Shown: one piece after another, positions 27,005 to 36,489 of the stretch
Layout of the letters: each line of letters opens with the position of its first letter
Position numbering within the stretch: position 1 is the stretch's first letter
Assembly: GCA_000016765.1 (NCBI GenBank)
Contig: CP000700.1
Coordinates: 124,001-188,000 of the forward strand
Origin: Rhizorhabdus wittichii RW1
Lineage (GTDB): Bacteria > Pseudomonadota > Alphaproteobacteria > Sphingomonadales > Sphingomonadaceae
Length of the DNA stretch: 64,000 bases
Direction of reading: 5' to 3'
Translations under genes and position numbers: made by a program
Notes under the pieces: model-generated
What the model was told of the DNA's origin: nothing
The model's database searches: none
What the model saw: the letters and a program-made list of their open reading frames with translations, nothing else

Positions 27005-29167
27005 TCAGGCCTCGGCGGCGGCGAGTTCGTCTTCGTCGGCCTCGGCCGGCGCGGAAGCCGTCGGCGCGGCGGTCACCGCGTCCCCGTCGTCGGTCTCGCT
27101 GTCATCAGCCCCGTCGCTTTCGGCCACGTCCAGGTCGCCAAGCGCATCGAAGGGCTCCTCGGCCTGTTCCGGCACGCGATCCAGGAAGCGCATGGCATTG
27201 GGGACCCAGGCGAGCGCCGCCTCCTTGACGTCCGGCTCGACGATCGACTCCCCGGCAAAGAGCTTCTCGCAGCTTGCGGCGATCTCGCCCTTCTTCAGCG
27301 TGGCATGGCGCGCGGTCAGCGAGCCCCCGCCGACATCGTTGAGCAGGGTGAGGATAGTGCCCTTGTTGACCCGGTCGAAGAAATTCTCCGCGGTGGGTCG
27401 CCACCAGGCGGCGACATCGATCTCGAGGATCGAGGCGAGGCGGTTCTGCAGCGGGATCTGTTCCGCCTTGAAACCGCCCTTGGCCTCGAGCGAGACGGCG
27501 ACGATATAGGCGAGCCAGGCTGCCTTGGCGTCGTCACCGAGCGCGCGGAAGGCCTCGAACCGCTCCACGATATCGGCCGGTTCCGTCCAGGCCGCGTCGA
27601 GCCCGTCATGGGCCTCGGCGAGATACTGCCGCGCCCGGGTCACCGGCATGTCACCCGAGATCGGGTCTTGCGGTGCTCCGGCCCGCAGCGTCGAGCCATA
27701 GTGGACGCTGTGATAGCCGGTATGACGCGTGGACTGGCTGCGCGCGTCGATCATCGTGAACAGGGCATAGTCGAGCGCGAGCGCGGGTTCGGCGAGGAGC
27801 GAGGCTGCCAGAATGTCGCGGCGCTGCATGGCGAGTTCGTCGTAGAGCCGGGCGCTGAGCGGCTTGCCGCCCGGACCCACGGCTTCCTCGGGCAGGCTGG
27901 GCGCCTCCTTGTCGGCCCCGCCGATGCGGAAACCGCCTGCCAGGCGCTCGCCCTCTTCGCCGCCCTCGCCGTCGTCCTCCTCGCCCTCGCCCTGCGCCTC
28001 GTCATCGATGCGCTGGATGGGCTGTTCGCTGAAGAACTGCGTGTCGAGGCGCATTTCGCCCTGCGGGGTCAGCAGGAGGAACGCGCCGACATGCGGCTTG
28101 AGCTCGTCGGGCAGCACCGGCAGCCGGTTCTCGATGGCTTCGGCCTCGGCCATCAGCGCGTCGTCCTCGCTGTCGAGTGCCTTGAACTGATCCTCGTCGA
28201 GCGCCTCGTCCTGCATCAGCTCTTCGAGCTCGCTGCGCCGTGCCTCGATCGCTTCCAGGCGCGCGGCCTGCTCGTCGGTCAGTTCGGGCGGATCGAGCAT
28301 GACGCGGTAGAGATCCTGCGCGTGGTTATAGGCATAGCTGCTCGCGATCGGCCGGATCCAGGCGAGCCCGGATTCCTCGCCGATGCGCTTGGCCTCGGCT
28401 TCCATCATCTCGGCAGCGACGCCCTTGGCAATTTCGGGATCGATCCAGCGGTCGCCGCCCTCGCTGAAGAGGTCGCGATCGACCCGGCCGCCGGCGGCCG
28501 CATAGCGGTCCTCGCCGATCAGGAGCGCGATCGGTTCGTTGGATTTAAGGGCGTCGTTGGCGATGACGCGGCGGATGGAATCGGCGTTGACGTAGCTGTT
28601 CTGGCCGTAGGTGCTCCAGACATCGAGCTGCTTGTCGTGGCTTTCCGTCGAGGCATAGGCCTTGGCAATGTCGAGCGTAATCGCGCCCGAGGCCAGCGCG
28701 TCGAAGATCGGCTCGGCCAGTGAGGCCAGGCGCAGGCGGCCTTCGACGAAGCGGCGGGTCTTGCCGAAGCGTTTGGCGACCCCGTCTATGTCGGCGCCCT
28801 TGCCGATGAAATGCTCATAGGCGCGGCATTCTTCGGCCGGGGTGAGCGGCAGCTGGTGATAGGTGGCGGCGAAGGACGTTTCGCTCAGATGCGCGATATC
28901 GCCCGTGATGACGCGCACCGGCACGTCATAGTCGGCCGCGACGATCGTGCCCGCCTCGACCAGGCGCATCAGCGCGCGCCAGCGCCGTCCCCCGTCGAGC
29001 ACTTCGAACGTACCCTTGGGCTTGGCCGGGGTCACCAGCATGTTCTGCAGGATGCCGCGGGCCTCGACGTCGGGGGTGAGTTCATCGAGACGCAGCCGGT
29101 CTTCCGAAACCTTGCGCACATTGATCGGCGAGAGGCGGAGCTTGTTGAGTTTGACGCTGTCGATCAC
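27005..29167 (-). CDS. Large ParB/Spo0J-like protein
   Basis: 720 residues from GTG 29165-29167, with GGAGAC upstream at good spacing. ParB N-terminal domain at about 5-120 (LSPINVRKVSEDRLRLDELT, then VLDGGRRWRALMRL). The HTH follows (about 130-180; LTPAEECRAYEHFIGKGADI, GVAKRFGKTRRFVEGRLRLA). An acidic Glu-rich stretch (EGEEDDGEGGEEGERLAGG, about 400-420) and a long C-terminal region unlike chromosomal ParB make it twice the usual size. Such long ParB-like proteins accompany ssb and ard genes in plasmid leading regions and are not the partition ParB; here the plasmid has its own parAB at 51-52 kb. A CTP switch is possible but unproven. The C-terminus is very acidic. Confidence 0.85.
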   Translation of the reverse strand: MIDSVKLNKLRLSPINVRKVSEDRLRLDELTPDVEARGILQNMLVTPAKPKGTFEVLDGGRRWRALMRLVEAGTIVAADYDVPVRVITGDIAHLSETSFAATYHQLPLTPAEECRAYEHFIGKGADIDGVAKRFGKTRRFVEGRLRLASLAEPIFDALASGAITLDIAKAYASTESHDKQLDVWSTYGQNSYVNADSIRRVIANDALKSNEPIALLIGEDRYAAAGGRVDRDLFSEGGDRWIDPEIAKGVAAEMMEAEAKRIGEESGLAWIRPIASSYAYNHAQDLYRVMLDPPELTDEQAARLEAIEARRSELEELMQDEALDEDQFKALDSEDDALMAEAEAIENRLPVLPDELKPHVGAFLLLTPQGEMRLDTQFFSEQPIQRIDDEAQGEGEEDDGEGGEEGERLAGGFRIGGADKEAPSLPEEAVGPGGKPLSARLYDELAMQRRDILAASLLAEPALALDYALFTMIDARSQSTRHTGYHSVHYGSTLRAGAPQDPISGDMPVTRARQYLAEAHDGLDAAWTEPADIVERFEAFRALGDDAKAAWLAYIVAVSLEAKGGFKAEQIPLQNRLASILEIDVAAWWRPTAENFFDRVNKGTILTLLNDVGGGSLTARHATLKKGEIAASCEKLFAGESIVEPDVKEAALAWVPNAMRFLDRVPEQAEEPFDALGDLDVAESDGADDSETDDGDAVTAAPTASAPAEADEDELAAAEA

Positions 29168-29210
29168 TGGAAGTCTCCTTGATGCCCGGACCATCCCGGG
29201 ACACCCTTCC

Positions 29211-29244
29211 GACCCCCCTTCTCTTTGCAGCGGCCCCGCCGCTG
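29211..29244 (-). promoter_or_regulatory. Hairpin plus G-rich purine tract upstream of the ParB-like gene
   Basis: On the minus strand CAGCGGC / GCCGCTG with a three-base loop is followed by AAAGAGAAGGGGGGTC, about 45 bases before the GTG start. A second imperfect dyad (CGGCCGAGGCGGCCG) lies just upstream of it. It shares the layout of the other elements although the tract is AGAGAAGGGGGG. Confidence 0.5.
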
Positions 29245-29428
29245 GCCGTTTCGGCCGCCTCGGCCGTCCGACCGGGGGCAGCGGCCTATGGTGCGACAGC
29301 GATCGCCAAGGCACGCGGAACGGGGCGCGACACCTGCCAACGGCGCTGCGAACCTGGTCAGGAAAAGGAACCGGTTGGCCGGTCACGGCCCCTCTGTTAG
29401 GGCGGGGATGCGCTGCGCAAAGGGCAGC

Positions 29429-29557
29429 GCCGGACCTCGCAAGTCCGTGAACACAAGCAACTCGAAAACCATCGGTTTCCGGGCTGCCGTCGCGCATGTC
29501 CAGACCTTCGGGTTAAAGGTGGCGGCGCATGTGTGTTCACATGTTGCGAGGTCCGGC
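29429..29557. repeat. Imperfect inverted repeat in an intergenic region
   Basis: GCCGGACCTCGCAAgtccGTGAACACA near 29429-29454 is mirrored at 29532-29557, where the reverse complement reads GCCGGACCTCGCAAcatGTGAACACA. The arms match over 14 and 9 bases, broken only at the centre, and enclose about 77 bases. No convincing gene lies between 29168 and 29636. It could be a large stem-loop, a paired operator, or a remnant of a mobile element. Confidence 0.6.
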
Positions 29558-29636
29558 GGCTCCCGCGTCCAGTGCGCGGGAGTTCGGACGACATGCCAAT
29601 CGCCCCCTCTCCCACGGTTCAACCGGGAGCTCGAGG

Positions 29637-29852
29637 ATGATGGGCATGGCAGACACGAACAGCCGGGGCATCGCGATAGGCCTCATGCGGCAGGCGATGA
29701 TGTTTCTGGAAAAGGCCGAAGACTGGGATACGGCGGCGCGGCTGCAGCATGCGCTCGATGTGGCGCTCGCGGCCCGGCCCCTCCAGCCCGGCGAAGAGCT
29801 CGATCCGCAGAGCGCCGCGCTCATCGCGGGTATTCCGCTCAGCAGCGATTAG
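29637..29852 (+). CDS. Small conserved protein, paralog A
   Basis: 71 residues. The start is one of three close ATGs (29637, 29640, 29646); GGGAGCTCGAGG lies just upstream. The core IGLMRQAMMFLEKAEDWDTA, then ALDVALAARPLQPGEELDPQ and SAALIAGIPL, is a helical hairpin. A paralog at 31845-32078 keeps the same plan (VGLIRKAVQLLEQAGDKAGA, then LEIEPDAASLIVAMPLG). The two flank the NERD-helicase gene on the same strand. Family unknown; a small dimeric or adaptor protein is a guess. Confidence 0.7.
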   Translation: MMGMADTNSRGIAIGLMRQAMMFLEKAEDWDTAARLQHALDVALAARPLQPGEELDPQSAALIAGIPLSSD

Positions 29853-29931
29853 GGCATTCGCCGGGCCTCGAGGGATTGGAAACCCTGCACCTCTTCCCTA
29901 GGAGGATTGCGGGAATTGGCAGGGCATCGCG

Positions 29932-31785
29932 TTGAGAAGAAACCGGATCATTTCTCCTCCACGGGAGGATCTCGACCGACTGCGCCAGCCCCTAACGCCC
30001 GGCGAGCGCGTAGTCCTCGAGTTTTTCGACGCGCATCTCGACCCGGAATGGGAGATTTATTGCCAGCCGCATCTCAACGGCCTGCGCCCCGACTTCGTTT
30101 TACTGAACCCCTGGGTGGGAATCGCCGTCTTCGAGGTAAAGGACTGGAACCTCGATGCGATGCACTATTTCGTGCCCGCCGGCGGCCGGGACCTGCACGG
30201 GCGCAAGGACGGAAAGAGCTTTTCGCTTGCGGCGCAGAACCCCGTCACCAAGGTCAATCATTACCGAGATGCGGTCTACAAGCTCTACTGCCCTCGCCTG
30301 AAGCAGAATGCTGGCTTTGCCGCGGTGACGGCGGGCGTGATTTTCCCCTTCGCCGACAGCCGGCGCGTGCGCGACCTCTTCGCCGGCTTCCTGACGCGCG
30401 ATGAGAACGATCCTCTGGCGCGCTATCAACCGGTCAGCGGTCGGGTGGAGCTCGCCGCCGGCCGGATGGATTTGATCATGCCGGAATCGCAGCGCCAGCA
30501 CTCGATGCTCATGCGCGAGGACATCGCGGCCGATCTGCGTGGATGGCTGGTGGAACCTGATTTCTCGGTCACGCAGCGCCGACCGCTGGAGATGGACGCA
30601 AACCAGCGGCAGCTAGCCGAGACCCGAACCGAGAGCGGCTATCGCCGGATCAAGGGGCCCGCCGGGTCGGGCAAGTCGCTCGTCCTCGCAGCGCGGGCCG
30701 CGCGCCTTGCCGACGAGGGAAAGTCGGTGCTGGTCGCGACCTTCAACATCACCCTCTGGCACTATCTGCGCGATCTCGTCGTGCGCGCGCTCAAGGTGCG
30801 CGGGGGCCATCGCAATGTCGTGTTCGTCAACTTCCACAGCTGGTGCAAGCAGGTCTGCATGGAGGTGGGGTGGAGCGAGGCCTATGACGAGCTGTGGAAG
30901 AGCGGAGACGGCGCATCGGTGATGGAAGCTGCCCTTCCCAGCCTTGTCGCTTCGGCCGCGGCCGAGGAGGACAGCCCGCGCTACGACGCGATCCTAGTCG
31001 ATGAAGGGCAGGACTATCGCCCACTCTGGTGGGATACGCTGCGACGGTTTCTGAAGCCTGGCGGGGAGATGATCCTGGCGGCAGATGCCACGCAGGACGT
31101 CTATGGGACGGCCCAGGCCTGGACCAACGAGGCAATGGCGGGTGCGGGGTTTCGTGGCGCCTGGGCGCAGCTCGACGTCAGCTATCGCCTGCCGCCCGCC
31201 ACCCTGCCGCTGATCCAGAGCTTCGTGACCAGCTTTTTGCCGGAAGAGGGCGTTGAGCTGCCCAGTCCGCCACAAGCATCGCTCGATCTGTTCCCGGTGT
31301 CCCTGCGCTGGGTGCAGTGCACGTCGCAGCACAGAATCGAGACCTGCGTCACAGAGATCGTCGGAATGATGCGGCGGACGGGGAAGGCCCTAGCCAATGC
31401 CGATATCACCTTCCTTGCCGCCGACGCCTCGGTAGGCGCGATGGTCGTCTCTGCGCTCGCGGACCGCGACATTGCCAGCGTTGCCACCTTCGCGCCCGAC
31501 ATGCAGGAGCGCCGGCGCGAAAAGATGGCCTTCTACATGGGCGACGCTCGCGTGAAGGCCACGACCCTGCACAGCTTCAAGGGCTGGGAATCGCCGCTCC
31601 TGGTGATCTATGTGGACGAGAATGCGGGCGAGCGGTCGCTCGCACTGGTCTATGCAGGTCTCACCCGCCTCAAGCGCCAGCAGGCGGGAAGCGCCATGAC
31701 GGTGATCTGCTCGTCCGCGCTGCTGCGCGACTATGGCAGCACATGGCCGGATTTTATCGAGAAAGGGCCACTCGCGACGCTTTGA
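29932..31785 (+). CDS. NERD-domain nuclease fused to a UvrD-like helicase
   Basis: 617 residues from TTG 29932; the ribosome binding site is weak. The N-terminal NERD domain (about 25-130) keeps a PD-(D/E)XK core in RPDFVLLNPWVGIAVFEVKDW (catalytic Asp, Glu and Lys visible). The helicase part has Walker A GPAGSGKSLVLAARAARLA (about 243), the motif II variant ILVDEGQDYRPLW, the motif III-like LAADATQDVYG and a late TLHSFKGWESPL (UvrD motif V). The combination suggests ATP-driven nuclease action on nucleic acid. NERD-helicases occur in phage defence loci such as Nhi (established knowledge); this one is not a close call to any named system. Small paralogs flank it. Confidence 0.85.
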   Translation: MRRNRIISPPREDLDRLRQPLTPGERVVLEFFDAHLDPEWEIYCQPHLNGLRPDFVLLNPWVGIAVFEVKDWNLDAMHYFVPAGGRDLHGRKDGKSFSLAAQNPVTKVNHYRDAVYKLYCPRLKQNAGFAAVTAGVIFPFADSRRVRDLFAGFLTRDENDPLARYQPVSGRVELAAGRMDLIMPESQRQHSMLMREDIAADLRGWLVEPDFSVTQRRPLEMDANQRQLAETRTESGYRRIKGPAGSGKSLVLAARAARLADEGKSVLVATFNITLWHYLRDLVVRALKVRGGHRNVVFVNFHSWCKQVCMEVGWSEAYDELWKSGDGASVMEAALPSLVASAAAEEDSPRYDAILVDEGQDYRPLWWDTLRRFLKPGGEMILAADATQDVYGTAQAWTNEAMAGAGFRGAWAQLDVSYRLPPATLPLIQSFVTSFLPEEGVELPSPPQASLDLFPVSLRWVQCTSQHRIETCVTEIVGMMRRTGKALANADITFLAADASVGAMVVSALADRDIASVATFAPDMQERRREKMAFYMGDARVKATTLHSFKGWESPLLVIYVDENAGERSLALVYAGLTRLKRQQAGSAMTVICSSALLRDYGSTWPDFIEKGPLATL

Positions 31786-31844
31786 TCGGACGGCCAGCCA
31801 CATCACCCGGTAGCGGGCGGCGGGGCTTATGCTATCCTAGGCCC

Positions 31845-32078
31845 ATGGCACCAGCACGAGTGGATGCGATGGACGCGGTACATGACAAGAGGGCGCTTGC
31901 GGTCGGCCTGATCCGCAAGGCAGTTCAATTGCTCGAACAGGCGGGTGACAAGGCTGGCGCGGCGACGACCCAGGCGGCGCTCGCGGCCATGCTGCTGACC
32001 CAGCCCCTGGCGGGGTTGGAAATCGAGCCCGATGCCGCGAGCCTGATCGTCGCTATGCCGCTCGGGCCTCTGGCCTGA
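31845..32078 (+). CDS. Small conserved protein, paralog B
   Basis: 77 residues from ATG 31845. It is homologous to 29637-29852: both have an xGLxRxAxxxLExA helix, an Ala-rich second helix, and a common ending with L-x-I/L-x-P-D/Q-x-A-x-L-I-x-x-x-P-L. No ribosome binding site is obvious. Its last 26 bases overlap the 3' end of the DarB-like gene on the opposite strand. The pair of paralogs around one nuclease-helicase suggests a three-gene unit. Confidence 0.65.
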   Translation: MAPARVDAMDAVHDKRALAVGLIRKAVQLLEQAGDKAGAATTQAALAAMLLTQPLAGLEIEPDAASLIVAMPLGPLA

Positions 32079-35000
32079 GCAGCCGGCTGAGGATATCGGC
32101 AGCACCCTCCACGGGCACGAACACGCGCGTGCGGTAGCTGATGATCTCGGTGAAGCAGCCAAGCGATTTGAGATAGGCAAGTTGCGCGGGCGGCGCGCCC
32201 ACCAGTTCGATGCGGGGCAGACCGTTCACCACGGCGCGCTTGATCGCCATCGGGAACGGCTGCGTCAGTTCGACGCTGCGTCCGCCGAGCGCGGACTTGA
32301 CGATATCGCCGGGCGGCAGGTTCTCGGCGCGATCGAGGCCGAGTTTGGTGTAGAGCTGCACAACATGATCATCGAAGACGATGCGGCCGAGCCAGGACTG
32401 GCCGCTCTGGTCGGCGATGCGGTTGACGACGAGATGGTCGCTCGGAAGCGCTGACCAGATCGGCAGCAGGAGCCCGGTCGCGAGCCGGATGGTCTCGGTA
32501 TCGACCTGCGCCGCCGCCGCTTCGGCCTCGGCGGCCCAGAGCGCGCGGAAAGCTTCCTCGTCGATCGGTGACCAGGCGGTTTCGGCGAGATCGGCAAGGC
32601 GCATATAGTCGTTGCGGGTCGGGCGCATGAGTTCGATGCGGGGGATGGGCGTGCCGTCCTTCTCTTCCATATGGGCGCGGGCCTTCACCTGCAGTGCGAC
32701 CAGGCCGGACTTGGCGTTGCGCAGGAAGGCGTGGCGTGGATGACTTTCGGCGATGCGCAGGATGCGCTCGAGCGAGACCGGCGTCTTGCGGCGCGCTACC
32801 TCGATAGTGAGGAGGTGGGAGGTCGCGCCGCTGACCGGATCGGTGCGCAGGATCGTGTCGTCGATGATCGTCGCGGTATCGACGAGCATGGTTTCCACGC
32901 CGACGTCGAGCCGACCCGCTTCGCGCGCGGCCTGTACCCGGGTTTCGACGAGGGCGAGAAACTCCTCGAAGATCCGGTTCTGCAGCCCGATCGGGAGCGC
33001 AAGCAACCGGTTGAGCCAGCGCTGGATCGGCGGCAGCTCGTCTTTCAGCACGCCGTCCTTGTCGGTGAGCTCGAGGCCGGTGCGCTCCTCGAACTCGGCG
33101 AGCGTGGTGCTCTTGAGCTTGCCCAGGTGCAGGAGGTGGAACCAGCTCGTCAGCGCCGCGCAGGCGTAGCTGCTTTCCAGATTGTCGGCGGGGTCGAAGA
33201 GATTCTGTCCTCCGGTCTGGCGTTGCCCCCGGGTCAGCGCGCCCAGCGTATCGAGGCGCCGGGCGATGGTGCTGGTGAAGCGCAGCTCGCCCTTGCAGTC
33301 GGTGGTTACCGGCCGGAACAGGGGCGTGCAGGCCTGATGCGTGCGATGGGTGCGCCCCAGACCCTGGATCGCCCGGTCGGCCCGCCAGCCGGGTTCGAGC
33401 AGGAGATGGGCCCGCTGCTCCTGGTTCACCGCATCGAGGCTCGCATGATAGGAGCGGCCAGTCCCGCCCGCGTCGCTGAAGATGAGGATGCGCTTGAGGC
33501 CGCCCATGAAGGCGGCGGCCTCGGCCTGGCTGGTTCGGGTCGAGCGGGTCTCGAGCTTCTGGCGCCCGTCGCTCGCCTGGATCAGCCGCTTGGTGCGTCC
33601 CGTGATCTCGGCGACATAGTCATGGCCGAAATGATTGAGAAGCCCGTCGAGCGCGGAGGTGATCGGCGGCAGCGCGCAAAGCTGCTCGATGAGATTGGCG
33701 CGCGCCGCGAGCGCTTGCGGATTATAGACCGGATTGCCGTTCTCGTCGTCCATCGGCACCGATCGCTCGGCCCCGGTGTCGTCGGTGAAGACACGCATTT
33801 GCCGGGTCGGAAAGGCGCGTTCGAGATAGTCGATGACGTATTCGCGCGGGCTCAGGTCGATATCGAGTTCGGCGCGCTCATCCGGCGCGAGCTGGCCCAG
33901 GCGGCGGTCGAGGATGGACTCGGCTGTGGTGACAAGCTGCATGACCACCGACTTGCCTTCGGCGAGATGCTGCTCGGCCGCCGCGATCACGGTCGGCAGT
34001 TTCATCGACAGGAGCACCTGTCCGAAGAAGCGCTGCTTGGTCGACTCGAAGCGCGAGCGCGCCGAGGCCTTGGCGCCGCTGTTGAGCGTATTGCCTTCGA
34101 GGCCGTCGACGACGCCGGTCAGCTCGAGGGCGGCCTCCATGTTGCGATGGATGATCGCCCAGGCATCGGCATAAATGTCGTAGATCTCGATCTGCGCCGG
34201 GGTCAGCTCGTGCTTCAATATGTCATATTCGACCCCGGCAAAGCTCAGGGCGCGGGCGAGATAGAGGCCGCTGGCCTTGAGATCGCGGGCGACCAGCTCC
34301 ATCGCGGCGATGCCGCCTTGCCGGATCGAGGAGATGAACTGCTCGCGATCGGGGAAGGAGGTTTCCGGGCCCCAGAGCCCGAGCCGGACCGCATAGGCGA
34401 GATTGTTGATGTCCGAGGCGCCGGTGGCCGAAGCGTAGCCGACGCGCGCGCCGGGCAGATGGTTCTGGAGGAGCACGCCGCAGATGCCCTGCTGCGAGCC
34501 GGCCTTTGCGCCAAGGGCCCCCTCCCCGCCAGCGACGCCGCCCATCTCGTGCGCTTCGTCAAAGAAAATGACGCCCTCGAAATCCTCGCCCGCCCAGTCG
34601 AGGATCTGCTTGAGCCGGCTATGATCGCCGCGCGCTGAGCGCAGGGTCGGATAGGTGACGAACAGGACGCCTTGCTCGAGGGTGATGGGCTCGTCGATCT
34701 TCCAGTTGCCGACCGGTTGCACATCGGCCGAGACGCCGCCGAGCGCGGTCCAGTCGCGCCGCGCATCTTCGAGCAGCGGCTCGTTCTTGGTGACCCAGAT
34801 GTTGCGCCGCCGCCCCTGCAGCCAGTTGTCGAGGATGCAGGCGGCTACCTGTCGGCCCTTGCCGGCCCCGGTGCCGTCGCCCAGGAAGAAGCCCTTGCGA
34901 TAGGTCCGGCCGTCTTCGGCAAGGACGAGCCCGACGCCCTCCTTGTCCGGCTTGAAGCGCCCCGGGAGCGTCTGCGACCAGGCATGGCCGGCATAGACGA

Positions 35001-36291
35001 CGGTTTCGAGCTGGGAGGCCGAGAGCAGGCGTTCCGACACGGTGCGCTCGGGCAAGCGGGGCACATAGTGCGGGATGGGCGCGGCGATCGATCCCATCGC
35101 GACGGATTCCACGAGTGCGGTTGGGTGGTCGCCTGCTTTGTCGAATACGATGCGGCTCGGCCGATAGGGCAGATAGACGCCGGTCTGCTCCAGCAGCGGT
35201 GCCGGGGCTTCGAGGCGTTCATAATCGACCGGGAGAACGTCGTTGCGCGCCGGTGCGAAATAGGCGCGCGGCTTGACCGGAGCGCTCTTGACCGCGCGGA
35301 AGAGCGAGATGCCTTTGCCGGACACCGGCGCCGCGCGGACGGGCGCTGCCACGACGGGCGGCGCGGCACGCGGCGGCACGGTGAGGACCGCGGCCAGTTC
35401 TTCGACCGATGCGCGCTGGATGACGGCGGGCGGCGCGTTTCCCGCGACCTTGTCGATGACGAAGAGCCGCACGGCGATGCTCGTGCCATGCTTGGTGTAG
35501 CATTTTTCGAGCCGCAGCGATGTCCGCACGCTCGCCTCGCGCAGCACGGTTTCGAAATGGTCGCGCATGCGCGCATTGGGGCCAAACCAGTCGGGCATGA
35601 TCGCCACCAGGCGTCCACCCGGTGCAAGGTGGCGCAGCGCCGCCTGGAGGTGCCGCACAGCGGCCCGGTCGTCAGCGCCGCGGCCCAGCGAGCGCGAGAA
35701 GGGCGGGTTCATCAGGATGACGCTCGGCCGTTCCTGGTGGGCCATGAGCGACCCGATCGCGGCACCGTCATGCCCGGTGATGAGGGCGTCGGGGAACAGG
35801 GCCGCCAGCCGCGATCGCCGCGTGGGATCGAGTTCGTTGAGTTGCAGCGACCGATGATCTCCGAGCTGCGCAACGAGAAGGCCATTGCCCGCGCTGGGCT
35901 CGAGCACCACGTCCTGCGGCCCGACGTCGGCGAGCAGCACCGCGAGCGCCGCGATATCGGCGGGCGTCGAGAATTGCTGCCAGGCGATCTGCGCTTCGCT
36001 GCGCACGGTTTGGGTCGGCAGGCGCTGGACGAGCGCATGGGCCTGCGTCACGTCGGCGAAGCTCTCGAGGGTATAGGGCCTCTCGCGCAGATAGAGGACG
36101 GTCGCATGCTCCAGGAGTTCGAAGCTGTCGCGCTGCGTCCAGCGGCCGTCGGCGTCGCTGCCGCCAAAGGCGCTCGTCATCGCTTCGTTGAGCTGGCGGC
36201 GGGTGATGGGGCCCCCCCTGCGCAGCAGGGGAAGCAGGGCCTGGGCGGCAAGGCGGTCGGATGCGCCGGCGGCGGCGAAGAGATCGGACAT
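32053..36291 (-). CDS. DarB-like DNA methylase-helicase (strawberry-notch family)
   Basis: 1412 residues from ATG 36289-36291 (AGGAG upstream). An N-terminal N6-adenine-type methyltransferase has the SAM motif VVLEPSAGNGLLVAQL (about 128-143) and the catalytic VILMNPPF (about 191-198). An SF2 helicase follows: Walker A FLGDGTGAGKGRQ (about 469-480), FFDEAHEMGG (about 560) and the motif VI-like GLGRTHRTHQACTP. Strawberry-notch proteins and phage P1 DarB share this plan; DarB protects its own DNA from type I restriction in cis (established knowledge). It is the third antirestriction-type gene on this strand. The N-terminal 110 residues are helical. All core motifs look intact. Confidence 0.88.
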   Translation of the reverse strand: MSDLFAAAGASDRLAAQALLPLLRRGGPITRRQLNEAMTSAFGGSDADGRWTQRDSFELLEHATVLYLRERPYTLESFADVTQAHALVQRLPTQTVRSEAQIAWQQFSTPADIAALAVLLADVGPQDVVLEPSAGNGLLVAQLGDHRSLQLNELDPTRRSRLAALFPDALITGHDGAAIGSLMAHQERPSVILMNPPFSRSLGRGADDRAAVRHLQAALRHLAPGGRLVAIMPDWFGPNARMRDHFETVLREASVRTSLRLEKCYTKHGTSIAVRLFVIDKVAGNAPPAVIQRASVEELAAVLTVPPRAAPPVVAAPVRAAPVSGKGISLFRAVKSAPVKPRAYFAPARNDVLPVDYERLEAPAPLLEQTGVYLPYRPSRIVFDKAGDHPTALVESVAMGSIAAPIPHYVPRLPERTVSERLLSASQLETVVYAGHAWSQTLPGRFKPDKEGVGLVLAEDGRTYRKGFFLGDGTGAGKGRQVAACILDNWLQGRRRNIWVTKNEPLLEDARRDWTALGGVSADVQPVGNWKIDEPITLEQGVLFVTYPTLRSARGDHSRLKQILDWAGEDFEGVIFFDEAHEMGGVAGGEGALGAKAGSQQGICGVLLQNHLPGARVGYASATGASDINNLAYAVRLGLWGPETSFPDREQFISSIRQGGIAAMELVARDLKASGLYLARALSFAGVEYDILKHELTPAQIEIYDIYADAWAIIHRNMEAALELTGVVDGLEGNTLNSGAKASARSRFESTKQRFFGQVLLSMKLPTVIAAAEQHLAEGKSVVMQLVTTAESILDRRLGQLAPDERAELDIDLSPREYVIDYLERAFPTRQMRVFTDDTGAERSVPMDDENGNPVYNPQALAARANLIEQLCALPPITSALDGLLNHFGHDYVAEITGRTKRLIQASDGRQKLETRSTRTSQAEAAAFMGGLKRILIFSDAGGTGRSYHASLDAVNQEQRAHLLLEPGWRADRAIQGLGRTHRTHQACTPLFRPVTTDCKGELRFTSTIARRLDTLGALTRGQRQTGGQNLFDPADNLESSYACAALTSWFHLLHLGKLKSTTLAEFEERTGLELTDKDGVLKDELPPIQRWLNRLLALPIGLQNRIFEEFLALVETRVQAAREAGRLDVGVETMLVDTATIIDDTILRTDPVSGATSHLLTIEVARRKTPVSLERILRIAESHPRHAFLRNAKSGLVALQVKARAHMEEKDGTPIPRIELMRPTRNDYMRLADLAETAWSPIDEEAFRALWAAEAEAAAAQVDTETIRLATGLLLPIWSALPSDHLVVNRIADQSGQSWLGRIVFDDHVVQLYTKLGLDRAENLPPGDIVKSALGGRSVELTQPFPMAIKRAVVNGLPRIELVGAPPAQLAYLKSLGCFTEIISYRTRVFVPVEGAADILSRLLRPEARAA

Positions 36292-36340
36292 GAGGTATGC
36301 TCCTGTGACAGCTGCCCCTTCGGCAGCATCACAGTTCCGA

Positions 36341-36375
36341 TCCCCCTCCCCTTTTCCGGGCCGGGATTTCCCGGG
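36341..36375 (-). promoter_or_regulatory. Hairpin plus G-rich purine tract upstream of the DarB-like gene
   Basis: On the minus strand CCGGGAAATCCCGG is followed within a few bases by CCGGAAAAGGGGAGGGGGA, about 50-75 bases before the start. A second dyad (CTGCCGAAGGGGCAG) lies between the tract and the start codon. It is the best match to the element at 21678-21711. Confidence 0.6.
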
Positions 36376-36489
36376 TCGTCTTCGTCGCCAGCGGGATGCC
36401 GGCGGCGGCACCCGTAAACGCCGCTCCAATTTCGCTGTTCGGCGCCGCGCCGTCTCCATAAGGTGGTCCCGTCTTCGAGAGGGGTGCGG

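Noticed and set aside
27005-29167. The large ParB-like gene as the plasmid's partition ParB
   Set aside because: It is far from parA, twice the usual size, and grouped with antirestriction genes; the parA-linked small gene is the better partition partner.
29383-29622. Two overlapping minus-strand frames in the inverted-repeat region
   Set aside because: Neither has protein-like composition or translation signals; their cysteine and arginine content follows from the repeat sequence.
34672-36417. A 581-codon plus-strand frame opposite the DarB-like gene (and another at 32671-34638)
   Set aside because: Both run antisense to intact methylase and helicase motifs and have an Arg/Gly/Ala-rich, non-protein-like composition.
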